Positions 1-9,604 of a stretch of 64,000 nt of DNA are shown here, one piece after another. The notes under the pieces are model-generated. The model was not told the origin of the DNA. It saw nothing but the letters and a program-made list of their open reading frames with translations, and ran no database searches. The position numbers and the translations under genes are program-made. Each line of letters begins with the position of its first letter. Within the stretch, counting starts at the first letter, position 1. The stretch lies in the NCBI GenBank assembly GCA_010015745.1, contig ML978261.1:648-64647 (forward strand), read 5' to 3'. The DNA is from Setomelanomma holmii. Taxonomy: Eukaryota > Ascomycota > Dothideomycetes > Pleosporales > Phaeosphaeriaceae.

Positions 1-139
1 GGGCTCATAACTGTTGGATGTGGGAGCACAGGGCAGGTATGAATGAGGCAGAAGGTTGTTGTATTGAGAGAGCTACTGTGAGCGATTATATACACAACCA
101 GATGAGTAAGCAGGTGACTAACAGGGTCACCTGAGATGC

Positions 140-163
140 AGTTCACAGTGTACTGTGTGAACT
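140..163. repeat. Imperfect palindrome, 8 bp arms
   Basis: The arms AGTTCACA and TGTGAACT are perfect inverted repeats around an 8 bp centre. The role is unknown; it could be a protein-binding dyad of an old LTR or another element. Confidence 0.6.
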
Positions 164-585
164 GAGGTGCCAGGCTGACACTCTAATTTGATTTGTGTTT
201 GTATCTCATCATAGCTAGCTTTGCATTTTGCGCTTTTAGCAGGTAGATGCGCTTACCTAACTAAGCGCTTCAGCTTAGCTCGCAGCTGCCTTCTATGAAG
301 GCCCTTGGTTGGATACGAGTATCGTGTGCCGAAGGCTCTACGGTTGGTTCTCGGGGAGTAAGCGACAGGGTGCGGTGGACAGGGGTTCCAGGCACAGATA
401 CTGAGCAGTAGTCAGAGTCTAAGTACGAGGAGTGCACTGAGGTAGATTGATGGGGACAATAGATTGAGTGCAAGGTAACCAAGTTGTAGATTGGTACAAA
501 GGGTACTGGTAAGGTACTCTATGAAGTTGAACACGATGGTCTATAGGAGGCCATCGATTCTAGTTATATATTTCGTAAGTATAGC

Positions 586-691
586 GCTCAGTCGAGAGCA
601 GGGTGCTCCGTCCTGAGCGGTGCTCCATCCTGAGCGCTCATACTTGAGCAGTCGTATGACGTCATGCTCCAATATGAGCGGTCACATGACC
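586..691. repeat. Cluster of GCTC-N6-GAGC dyads plus two other palindromes
   Basis: Five 14 bp units with the pattern GCTC-N6-GAGC lie at 586-599, 605-618, 622-635, 636-649 and 666-679. Two of them sit in a 17 bp tandem duplication (602-618 and 619-635, one mismatch). Between and after them are ATGACGTCAT (656-665, a CRE/ATF-like palindrome) and GGTCACATGACC (680-691). The pattern is read directly from the sequence; its function is unknown. Candidate explanations are transposase- or regulator-binding sites of a decayed element, or a fungal promoter array. Confidence 0.75.
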
Positions 692-1073
692 CAGGATAAT
701 TCGAAGAGAGCGGTGGTTTGTGTTACCTTATTGGCCCTTCATAAGCCCGGGCGCTTATTCTGGCTTTGTTGAGACGAGGTTCTTAACACCTTCTTGCTTG
801 GCGCGAGAGCTGAACATCTAGCCTTGTGTGTCTTCACATTGTTCATCCTTTTCTTCATTAGCATGCGCGGAACTTAGAATCCTAATTATACTGATTGAGC
901 TCGGCTAGTCACAGATTAAGACTGCTTAACGCTGCAACCTTGGTAGTAAAAGAGCTTAACTAGCGCAACATACCACCACATGCGATTCTGCCGCATAGCT
1001 GTAGAGAGGAGAAAATGAGCTTACACAATGTCCAGTCTAGATTAGCATCAAGCCAAAAAGGCTATGCGCAGAT

Positions 1074-1136
1074 GTGACGGTATAAAACACCTTGTATACG
1101 GAACGGTACACAAGGTCGGCCTTTTTTTACCGTTAC
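1074..1136. repeat. Short foldback (imperfect inverted repeat)
   Basis: The left arm (1074-1099) and right arm (1103-1136) are imperfect inverted repeats. The inner parts ACCTTGTATAC and GTACACAAGGT pair with one mismatch, and the outer parts both read GTnACGGTA toward the loop. It could be a tiny MITE-like foldback or an end of a transposon; no gene is attached to it. Confidence 0.55.
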
Positions 1137-1398
1137 AGAAGAGTCTGAGATGTCGTGAGCAAGCACTTGGTGATGGCTTTACTCACTGCTAAATCAACAC
1201 ATGTTGCATTGGACATTTCACCTGGACTACATAGGCTAACAAAATTTGAGGCTGCTGTCACTACAACCAACAGCTTACTGCGGAAGAGTGCTTCTTAGAC
1301 TAGGATTACAATCGGGTGCCAAAAGTTTGTTCGCGCCTACGCTTAGGCCACACCCATCACATTTACTACCAGAATTCAACCACCTATAACTCCACCTA

Positions 1399-2952
1399 CA
1401 GTGAATGAAAATTGCATGCAAGGGGCGCAAATTAATCGCATTGTACTTAATATTTAGTCTGGTAACCCCTTGCCTAGCGGCAGGCTTCCAGCCGATGCGG
1501 CATAGAGGTAATAAGCTTCTTGATCAATGTGTCAGGTATGGCAGCCCATGCCTCCTTTATCCCAGCTTCAAATGCCACCCACTCTTCTGCAGACTCTCCC
1601 ATGTAGTCTAACTCAGGATAGAGCTCATAGAGCTTTTTCTTAAGGGCCCACCACACGTGTTCAATAGGGTTTAAGTCGGATGAATAGGGTGGCCATTCAA
1701 TGGTCTACACGCCATGTCTCTTGAGGTACTCCTTGCTCTTTTTCGCCATATAGATGGGGGCGTTATCCATCATAAAGCGCTCCCCAGGCTTGTATTGAGG
1801 TAAGAGGCCCTCACTGAGAGCCTCTCAGTAGCTCCAATTGGTGTAGCCTTTGCGCTTTGCTATGCTGTTGCGGGTCATGATTACTAGAGGACTACGCCCA
1901 ACACGACCCCCCGGAGTCATCCAAATTGAGCCCCAGACCATCCGAGCAGGCTGGCAAGCAGTGTTAACCTCTTCCACTTTGGTATGAGTCCGTTTCTCCG
2001 CTGGCACGCGCCACACCCAGCTAGTGTTGTGGCCGCTTCCTCAAGCAATACTGTACTCGTCACTAAACTTAAGAGTCGTCCGACGCCAGTTAAAGCTAGA
2101 GTAATCGCGCGCAAATGTAAGATGAAGCAGCGCTGTAGATCTATTAATCTTTAGTCTGCGCTTTGCGCGAAATTTGCGGTAACAGCTTCGAGCATAACGC
2201 GTTGGATAGTACGCCTAGAGACGTCGAGGTGGTTAGAATTGGCTGGCCACATCCCAGCCTCGTCTAAGAGCTTGCGGTACTCAATTTTTGGGTACTTTTG
2301 AGCAAGACGCAACAGTACTCGGCGATCGCGTCTGCTTTAAATCAGTGTACGGCCAGTCCGAGGGCATGAGGCGTTGCTGCTGGTGGTCTCCCATCGCTGG
2401 ATGGTCTTCTGAACGCAGCGCTGCGAGCAGCTAAGAGTCTCTGCGATTTCCGCCGTCCGCACACCCGCCTCCTTCTGAGATAGAACAAAATCGCGCTGGC
2501 GTTCTGATAATTCCCCTCCTTACATTCGATTACCACTAATTTCTGTGCCAAAAGCTCTCATATTGGTGGAGTTATTGCGTGTTGAAGAATGGGTGGTTCT
2601 TCGCGTTCGCGTTGTTGGGGTGGGTCCGTGCATTTTGCGAACAAACTTTTGGCTTAGTACAGTATCCACGGCCTCATCTGCCGCCTCTGACGAGGCTATC
2701 GTCGCGATCTCGCTGCTCTCAGCTGGTACAGCAATGGCGTCTTCAGCTTGCGTCTGGCGCAATCGCGACTCAAAATCTGCGGCCTGAGACGCTTCAAACA
2801 GGGCTTTACATGGCGACGGCCGCAGTGACGGTAGTAGAGGATCAACCTGAGTGTCGACATTAATAGGCTGGCTGGTAGTACCGCGAGACCTGACTTTCAG
2901 GCGCTTGTTTGAGGCGGCAACGTCGCTGAAGACGCGTTTTTTTTTACGGCAT
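1399..2952 (-). pseudogene. Decayed Tc1/mariner-family transposase
   Basis: Read on the minus strand from about 2952 to 1474, fragments assemble into a Tc1-like transposase: a low-complexity N-terminus, a helix-turn-helix part (LSERQRDFVLSQKEAG, near 2510), a second HTH (RRTIQRVMLEA, near 2210) and a DDE domain with FSDEYSI, MDNAPIYMAKKS and SSDLNPIEHVWW. The start region has a frame disruption at a poly-A run (2941-2949). In-frame stops occur near 2520 (TAA), 1827 (TGA) and 1706 (TAG), which are C-to-T type changes. The sequence at about 1399 (ACAGTG preceded by CT) resembles the end of fungal Tc1 elements, but I did not find a matching inverted repeat on the other side. The element cannot encode a working transposase. 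Confidence 0.8.
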
Positions 2953-3484
2953 GATGGCGACGAGGAAACAAGGACGATAGGAGCAGTACGTATTGAAGTA
3001 GAAAAGTTGATCTAAGAGTTGTTCATTGGTCTCAGGTGAGATGAGAGGCTAAATACTCTGTTTACCAGCCACTTGCTCCTCCCATAACTGAGGTCCTCGC
3101 GACTGCTGCGTCTGATTGTCTAGGCAGCACCTAATCTCAACAGTACGCTCAACTAGAAAGGCTGGAAGCCAGCAAGTGAACGGACTCTATGATAGTAACA
3201 TCGAATTTTTGAACGTCGCCTTTCATGAAAATACACAGCAGATGAGACACAGCAGATGAGCTCACTCCCAACAAGAAAATACAGCGTGCAAGTTTGGTAC
3301 AGCAAGGACGATAGGGAAATTGTGCAACGCGACTAGGTGCAGGCTCTGCAAGCTTAGTACGAGCTTGGGACATGCAACCTAGTAAGATGCCGGTTCGTGG
3401 CGTCGTAGAAATCGACCGTGAGGTGAATTCTTCGATCGCTCCTGCTAGTATGAGGCCCGTTACTAGATATTGTGTCAGTGACAG
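2953..3484. other. Spacer between two transposon relics
   Basis: No gene is supported. A 117-codon minus-strand frame (3149-3499) has no recognisable domain and runs into the LTR, so I treat it as chance. Confidence 0.5.
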
Positions 3485-3778
3485 TGTCACAAGAGGCAAT
3501 GAGCAGTGATCTCAAAGCTTACAAAGAAGCTTGATTTGTATGCTACGTTCGATACTCAGGTGTAATTACAAGACGTTGCGTGAAGAAAGAAAGCAGAGAG
3601 TCCTGCCTTTGGTATACATATAGCAGCGGAAGGCTTGTGATATGTCATGCAGCTGTCAGGCAGTGAGGTACTGTCATGGAAGGTGCGTTGTGCTGCTGGA
3701 GCAGGAGCTCACAGGCAGAAAGCAGGTGCGTACATGAAAGAGGCAAGTATCAAGGGAACCACAGTGGTTACTGTGACA
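3485..3778 (-). repeat. 3' LTR of the gypsy element (294 bp)
   Basis: The LTR is bounded by the inverted termini TGTCAC (3485-3490) and GTGACA (3773-3778), directly next to a polypurine tract. The size fits fungal gypsy LTRs. No second copy exists in the window, so the outer boundary rests on the terminal inverted repeat and the tract alone. The possible target-site copy at 3480-3484 cannot be tested because the other element end is lost. Confidence 0.75.
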
Positions 3779-3797
3779 GTACCCCCCTCTTACTCTC
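3779..3797 (-). other. Polypurine tract (plus-strand primer site)
   Basis: On the minus strand this reads GAGAGTAAGAGGGGGGTAC immediately before the LTR, the expected site for priming plus-strand DNA synthesis in LTR retrotransposons. Confidence 0.8.
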
Positions 3798-3903
3798 AAG
3801 CTATTCTTGATGATTAGGTTGGCATTGGCAGTTTTCGTCTCTTTGGGAACTGTTCATAGAAGCGTACAACAGCGTCGTTGTCTTTCAGTTCCGTAGCAGG
3901 TTC

Positions 3904-4119
3904 CTAAGTTAGTTCTTCATAGCCAGTCCATTTCACAAGGTACTCGTGTTGCTTTCGTCGTTTATTGTAGCGGAGGTTCTTGATATCCTCAACAAAGTAG
4001 TAAGACTCGTCGTCTACGACAACTGGTTCGGGTGGCGGTACGTGTTGGCCTGGCAGGCAGTCTGATTTTGCTGCCGCAGGTCGGACGAGGGATACATGGA
4101 ATACTGGATGAATCTTCAT
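3904..4119 (-). pseudogene. Chromodomain and integrase C-terminal piece of the gypsy element
   Basis: The frame carries MKIHPVFHVSLVRP, a typical end of the integrase C-terminal barrel, then a chromodomain (YFVEDIKNLRYNKRRK...YLVKWTGYEE). Chromodomains of this class guide integration toward modified chromatin. It is in a different frame from the integrase core (4545-4814). The stretch between (about 4120-4544) also reads as integrase but with several stops. The frame ends early at 3904, while further matching residues continue to about 3820. Confidence 0.8.
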
Positions 4120-4544
4120 TGAAGCGGGCAGGTTAAGTCGGTACGCGTGAGAGGAGATCCTCTTAGCTATACTGTAAGGACTAAGGTTCTTCCAGTTGAG
4201 CTTCTTCGAAGCGCGTTGCGTTCTGATGTTGCGGGCGTTGAGCCAGACTTCATCGCCTACCTTGTACGCAGGTGCTGGTAACCGTTTTCAATTGGCGTAC
4301 TCCTGTTGCATAGCTTGTGCCTATGTCATTTCTTTGCGGATGAACTCAGTTATATTGCGCATCTTTTCAACTATCTGGTTCACTTCTTAAGCCTGTAAGG
4401 CTTGGTATGCAGGTCTCTTTATGCCAGAGGGTGGTTCAAACCCCGTGGGGGGTTCTGGCCATAACAGGCCATCATTGGGGATACGCCGGTAGTTTCAGAG
4501 ACAGTGTTGTTTGCTTCAAACTGGGCTGTAGGCAAACAGCTTAC

Positions 4545-7500
4545 CTAGTCGTCTTGCTGGTAATTCGTGTATGCGCGTAGGACTTGCTCCATTGCAGCGT
4601 TTGCATTCTCAGTCTGACCATCAGTTTCAGGGTGGTATCCAGTAGAGAAGCGCGGGTCGATTTTCAGTTGTTTGCATAGTTCGTCATGGAATGCAGAGAC
4701 AAATTGCTTGCCTTGGTCAGAGATACTCGTGTCTGGGAGGCCGTGGTTGCACCATACGTAGCGGAGGAACATCTGCGCAACGTCTACGGCTTCCATCTTG
4801 GCGCAGGGGATCATCTATCGGTATTTTGTCAGTCGGTCAACGACTACCATGATGTTCTTGCATCCTTCAGATTCAGAGAAATCAACAACGAAGTCGATGG
4901 AGATGTCTTGCCATCTCCGTTTGGGTACAGGCAGCGGTTTCAGAAGGCCGTGATACTTCTCGCGAGAAGCTTTCGAACGGCGACCGGTGTGGCAGCTACC
5001 AACGTATCGACGGATTGTGTCGAACATGCGGGGCCAGTAATACTCGCGTTGGACGAGTTCGAGTGTTTTGCCGCGGCCAGGACGCCCGCCAGACGGAGAA
5101 TCATGGGCTGCGCGGAGTATCTTGATCTTAAGCTCATCATTATCAGGTATAACAAGCCGGTTGCGGTAGTATAAGCGGTTTTCGCAGGCTTCGCATTCGC
5201 TCAAAGTTATGGTCTTCGACCGTTGCACGCTGTTCTCAAGCAGCTGTAGGGTTTCTTTGATTAACGGGTCAGTCAGGTATTCATCCTCAATGATTTGGTG
5301 GATAGCACGGCCAGTCTCCAGCAAATAGAGTTCCTGTTGGTATGGGCCTTTTAAGGATGTCATCCTCTGAAGTCCCAAAGGGTGGCGGAACAGCTCAGGT
5401 TGCAGGAGCGTCTGCTTACGGGCCAGTCGGGCTTCGTCCTGGGCGAGTTGATCTTGGGAGCGTCGGGTGAGAGCGTCAGGCGTCTCGCCCTGTTTACCAG
5501 GACGGTACGTGATTGTGAAGTTAAAGCGTGATAGGTATTCAGACCAGCAGGTTTGACGGTGACTCAGTTGCTTTGTTGTAGCAAAGTACTGCAGGTTCTT
5601 ATGGTCGCTCAGCACATCTATAGGCAATGTGGCTCCTTCAAGTTCAGGTCTCTATTGTTCGAAGCAGCGGATAATTGCGAGCAATTCCTTGTCGTAAATC
5701 TCGTAGTTGTTCTCTGCTGGGTTCATTCTCTTTGAGTAATACGCGACAGGCCTGAGGTTCCCATCAGTGTCATGTTGCAACAGCACTCCGGCGGTAACGT
5801 AGTCAGAGGCATCAGCTTCTACGATAATCAGTAGATCAGGATCAAAGTAGCGGAGGATTGGGGCAGTTGTGAAGGCTTGCTTCAGGTTGTCAAAGGCCTT
5901 TTGGCAGGTATCGTTGAAAGAGAACTTCACATCCTTCTTTGTCAGAGCTATAAGTGGTGTGACAAGGTAAGAAAAGTTGTTGATGAATCTTTGGTAGAAG
6001 TTTGCAAAGCCGAGAAAGGCTCGCACATCCTTCACGTTGGCAGGGTATTCCCAGTCTAGTATAGCCTGTACTTTCTCAGGGTCTATCCGCACTCCGTTGG
6101 TGCCAATCATGTAGCCAAGGTAGACAACCTCAGTCTTATGGAACTCACATTTGTCAATGTTGAGCTGTAGTCCAGCTTCCTTCAGGGCGTTAAGGACTGA
6201 TCGGACGTGTTCTTGGTGTTCGTGTAGGTTCTCGCTGTAGATCAGAATGTCATCGAGATATGCAGTGCAGAAGATGTCAAGATACGGACGTAGCACGTCG
6301 TTCACGAAGTGTTGGAACATGCTTAGGGCGTTGGCTAGCCCAAATGGCATCACCAGGTATTCGAACAAGCCGTATCGGGTCCGAAAGGCTGTAAGCCATT
6401 CGTCTCCGTCTGCAATCCGAAGGCGGTTGAAAGCAGCAATGATGTCCAGCTTTGTGTAGTACTTAGCCTTTCTGAGTCGGTTCAGAGTTTCCTGGATTAA
6501 TGGGATCGGGTAGCGGTTCTTGACAGTTACAGCGTTCAGGGCACGGTAGTCAACGCAGAAGCGGAGACCGCCTCCTGGCTTCTTAACAAAGATAACAGGA
6601 GAAGCGACAGGGGACGAGCTAGCTCGGATGAATCCCTTCGAGAGATTGTTGTCAAGATACTTGCGTAGTACTTTGAGTTCGTTCTGAGACATGCCGTACA
6701 GCGGGCCGAATCCGTGTTGTTTTCCTTTCTCAACCTCGATTTTGTGATTGTAAGGCCGGCTGTCAGGCAGCCTATTGGAGTCTTCTCGGGAGAAGACTTC
6801 AAGGAGGTCGTGACACTCTAGATGTAGCTTAGTGGCTGGGTCGGTGAACACTTTAGGCTTTGGAGCTTTGTCAATGTCGGAGATAGATACAGCGAAGATC
6901 TCATGGCCTCGTTTTCTAGCCAGGCGGACTATTAGGGTGGCTCCAATGCAGTAGATGTTCAATGCAGCATTTGTAGCTAATTCTGGTTGTATTAGGGGAT
7001 CTGGAGATGACATCCCGCAAGGCCCCATATCGCTTGGTGGTTCTGATTCAGATAGTTCGCGTAATTGCCGGATCATTTTAGGCAACAAATGGCTGTGCCG
7101 GTTGTGAATCAACATTGTTCGTTTCGGAGATCGGGCGCGAGGGATTGTCGGCAGAGGGCAGCACTCCTCTGTTGTTAGTAGTTCAGGTTGCGTGTTCGGG
7201 TGTATCAGACAGCGCGTCTGGCAGCGGAAAGCATTGAACTGTAGCTTTTCGTGGTCGTAATTGATGCTAACTCGGTGCTTGTACATCCAAGATTGACCAA
7301 GGATAATGCTATGATTGCCAATATCAGTCACTATTAGCTGGATGGTTTCCTTGTGTTAGCCATATTAAAGAGTTAGTTTTGTAGTGTAGGCGATGTGGCC
7401 ACCTTGCAGGTAAGTGCCGTTAAATCCTTTCGAGTGTAGTACAGTGGATAGCGGGGTTAGACGAAGTTTCCATTTGCGCGCCAGAGATCTGTGAATAAAG

Positions 7501-7658
7501 CCCATGCCAGTAGCACCAGTATCGATCAACGCAAGTAGGCCAATAGTGAAGTCAGCCTGACGGATTGTGCAAGGGGTGTTGATCTGATACTTCCACGGCG
7601 TAGCCAAGGATGGTGCAGTCAACAAGTCAGCAGAGATCTGGATAGACCAGGGTCCCAA
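4545..7658 (-). pseudogene. Gypsy pol: protease, RT, RNase H, integrase (broken)
   Basis: All blocks share one reading frame but are interrupted by stops. The protease block (7658-7365) has the active-site run LIDTGATG. The RT block (7331-5652) shows FCVDYRALN and the catalytic YLDD (AYLDDILIYS). RNase H shows EADASDYVTAGVL and YEIYDKELLAI. The integrase block (5627-4545) contains the acidic triad in SIDFV, SDQG and GQTEN. Breaks include TAG between RNase H and integrase (about 5651), TAG inside integrase (about 4815) and TAG after QQDD (4545). In the integrase zinc finger the second His and one Cys are replaced (GGRPGR; CHTG). Several stops are TGG-to-TAG, which on the opposite strand is CpA-to-TpA, the RIP hallmark. 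Confidence 0.9.
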
Positions 7659-7666
7659 GGAGCGAC

Positions 7667-8205
7667 TTATCCTCGGGACAAGGCTTTTGCTTGTTGTTCA
7701 CGGGACAGGTTAGGGGAGCGTCTCACTGATTGAGGGCGGCTGTTTTGCGAGACCGTAGATGCGGTAGAGGTAGAGGATCGTTGGCAACGGCGATTTTGGC
7801 TAGCAGAAGAAGATCTTGTCTTAGGGGAGGAGCTTCGGTTACGGATCTGGGGAAGAGGAATAGCGCAATCTCGGGAGATATGGCCCTGAATTCCACATTT
7901 GAAGCAGCTACCCTCCTTAATCCTCTTCTGTCGTTCAGTAGAGCCTAATGGGGCGTATTTTGCGGTGTCAATTTCCATAGCGTCTGGGTCACGTCTCTGG
8001 GTGTAGTAGCGATGGGAGTTCCGGTCTGGTAGGTGACGGAGGTCATTGTCGTATAGGGAGATCAAGTTGGCGTACTCGTTGAGATTCTGTGGGATTTTCA
8101 CGCCAACCATAGCGTGTCGCAAATCGTCAGAGAGAGAGCGGGGCGGAGTTGGGAGATCTGAGCAGCTTCGTTTAGACCAGTGTTGGCAATCAACCGTCGG
8201 AATTC
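7667..8205 (-). pseudogene. Gypsy gag remnant with CCHC zinc knuckle
   Basis: The 7667-8122 frame contains a nucleocapsid knuckle CFKCGIQGHISRDC (C-X2-C-X4-H-X4-C) followed by a Ser/Arg-rich tail. Upstream sequence (8122-8205) continues gag-like coding in another frame (CAEFRRLIANTGLNEAA). The switch happens at a CTCTCTCT run near 8128-8135, best explained by a 2 bp expansion. Gag and pol are in different frames, offset as for a -1 shift. The gag N-terminus is absent; coding similarity ends near 8205. Confidence 0.75.
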
Positions 8206-8220
8206 AGCGCAGTGGCAAAC

Positions 8221-9321
8221 ATGGCGATCAACTCTTACGTCGGTGCTGCGGGCATAGTCAATGCGGTATCTCCTACACATCTGGAGATCGTGGATGACCT
8301 CGCGAACTCGTTGATTCTTTCTATGAATGAGGTCCTCAACAATCGTGCCAACAACGTGGACAACGACCTGCGAGAACTCATGATTGGGAGCTGGAATAAC
8401 GGCAAGATGACCGTATCCGACATCCTCCTCGGCCATGAGTTTCTAGCACCCGACCCCTACCTACAAACACGTCTCCGGGAGAAGGAAGAGCAGTATTTGT
8501 TTGCAACGCATGTTACTGCGGTATGGCGATTTGATTGACCCTACACCGTCGACGCGGATGCGCCTCGAGGTTGCTTGGCTGACGACCGTGCCAACTCGAA
8601 CTACCGTGTGTGCCTCCCAGAGCATCCCAATAGGAGCTTTTGGTTCTATGCTCTCGACCAAAGCCGTGGATACGACTCGGCCAAAGACTCGCATGCGAAG
8701 GCCACTGGTCCCACGGGCTTCCTCCGATTCGCCAACGACAATATCGAAATGCACGACATCACTAAAGAAGATACCGTTCGTTCATCTCTCTTCGTCCATC
8801 GTCATAAGTTTGATCAGGGTATGGACATCCCCACAATCGGTGAGGCACTCAAGAGAGAGGGCCTACATATTCCGGAAATAGCTGGAGTCAACCGGGCCCT
8901 TCCGATTGATCAACGCAATATCACGCGAGCACGCATCGCTAGGTCTGAGCCAGAAGGGTACTGGAAGGACGGCGTCTTCTGGCCGCCGAAGCAATCGACC
9001 AAGCCAGATCGCCCTGCAGTTAAAGTAGCTGAAGCAAAGCCAGCACCTGAGATTGAGCATCTCGGTCGAGTCCCCGGCGCTTACACCATCCCAATCTGTC
9101 GCAACCCCGCGGGCGAGTCCATATCGAGTGTCTGGGCGAAGGAAGCTCGCGACTATCCGTGCATGTGTGGACCATTCACCTGGAAGAGTGGCTGGTCAAT
9201 CGGCAAAGATGAGACCAAGGGGTTTTTTAACTTCACAGGACTCATATACTCTGAAGACTGGGAGGAATTCTGCCACGGCCACAACAAATGCAAGGGTGAA
9301 GACAGTATCGATTGGCACTAG
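8221..9321 (+). CDS. Unrecognised protein gene beside the retroelement break
   Basis: From the ATG at 8221 an open frame runs to a TGA at 8536 and continues in the same frame to 9321. The stop can be bypassed by an intron 8493-8633 (GTATTT...CAATAG), which keeps frame and gives 319 residues (exons 8221-8492, 8634-9321). Alternatively the TGA is a real nonsense mutation. Composition is protein-like throughout. The C-terminal third has a cysteine/histidine-containing part (PCMCGPF, EEFCHGHNKCKG) and aromatic residues. I recognise no family. The start lies about 10-15 bp from the end of gag homology, so the gene's original promoter or N-terminus may have been lost when the truncated retroelement arrived. 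Confidence 0.5.
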
Positions 9322-9604
9322 AATGAGGCACAAGAGTGATCCCAAGATCTGGAGAGACCTCAAACATCCCTTCAAGAAGTGCAAGAACTCTAGTGAACAC
9401 AGCACCTATGGTCACCCAGAGAAGGATGATGTCTCACTCTTCCGGACCAAACGTGCGCTGATCTCTGATATGATGGTACGTCTGCTTCGCTTAATTCAGT
9501 GCGCATTTGATCACAAGATCCTCGTGGCTGGAGTGCACGCACATCGAATAATTTATTTCCTATCGTCACAAAACCGTCCTTGCTACTTCACATCCGACTT
9601 CTCT

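Larger units (their letters stand above)
1..1398. other. Non-coding, repeat-rich segment without a supported gene
   Basis: I find no convincing coding region here on either strand; the few short open frames have no recognisable domain. The segment holds an imperfect palindrome (140-163), a dense cluster of short dyads (586-691) and a foldback structure (1074-1136), each listed separately. Its position beside two decayed transposons suggests mobile-element debris, but I cannot assign it to a family. Confidence 0.5.
3485..8210 (-). mobile_element. Ty3/gypsy LTR retrotransposon (chromodomain type), 5'-truncated
   Basis: The element lies on the minus strand. Order in element sense: gag remnant with zinc knuckle (about 8205-7667), protease (7658-7365), reverse transcriptase and RNase H (7331-5652), integrase (5627-4545), chromodomain (4119-3904), polypurine tract (3797-3779) and one LTR (3778-3485). 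The gene order protease-RT-RNaseH-integrase defines Ty3/gypsy, and the C-terminal chromodomain places it with chromoviruses. The 5' LTR, primer-binding site and N-terminal gag are missing; homology stops at about 8205-8210, just before a plus-strand gene. Stop codons of the TGG-to-TAG kind, a frameshift in gag, and damaged integrase zinc ligands make it inactive. Confidence 0.9.

Noticed and set aside
1..600. Possible Ty1/copia-type LTR starting with TGTTGG near 13
   Set aside because: No second copy, no primer-binding site and no pol fragments support it in this window.
3149..3499. 117-codon minus-strand frame
   Set aside because: Overlaps the LTR boundary and has no domain or good context.
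4686..5174. 162-codon plus-strand frame over the retroelement
   Set aside because: Antisense shadow of the gypsy integrase, which has clear domain motifs on the minus strand.
8501..8881. Plus-strand frame in an alternative phase within the unrecognised gene
   Set aside because: Composition less protein-like than the main frame, which continues to 9321.
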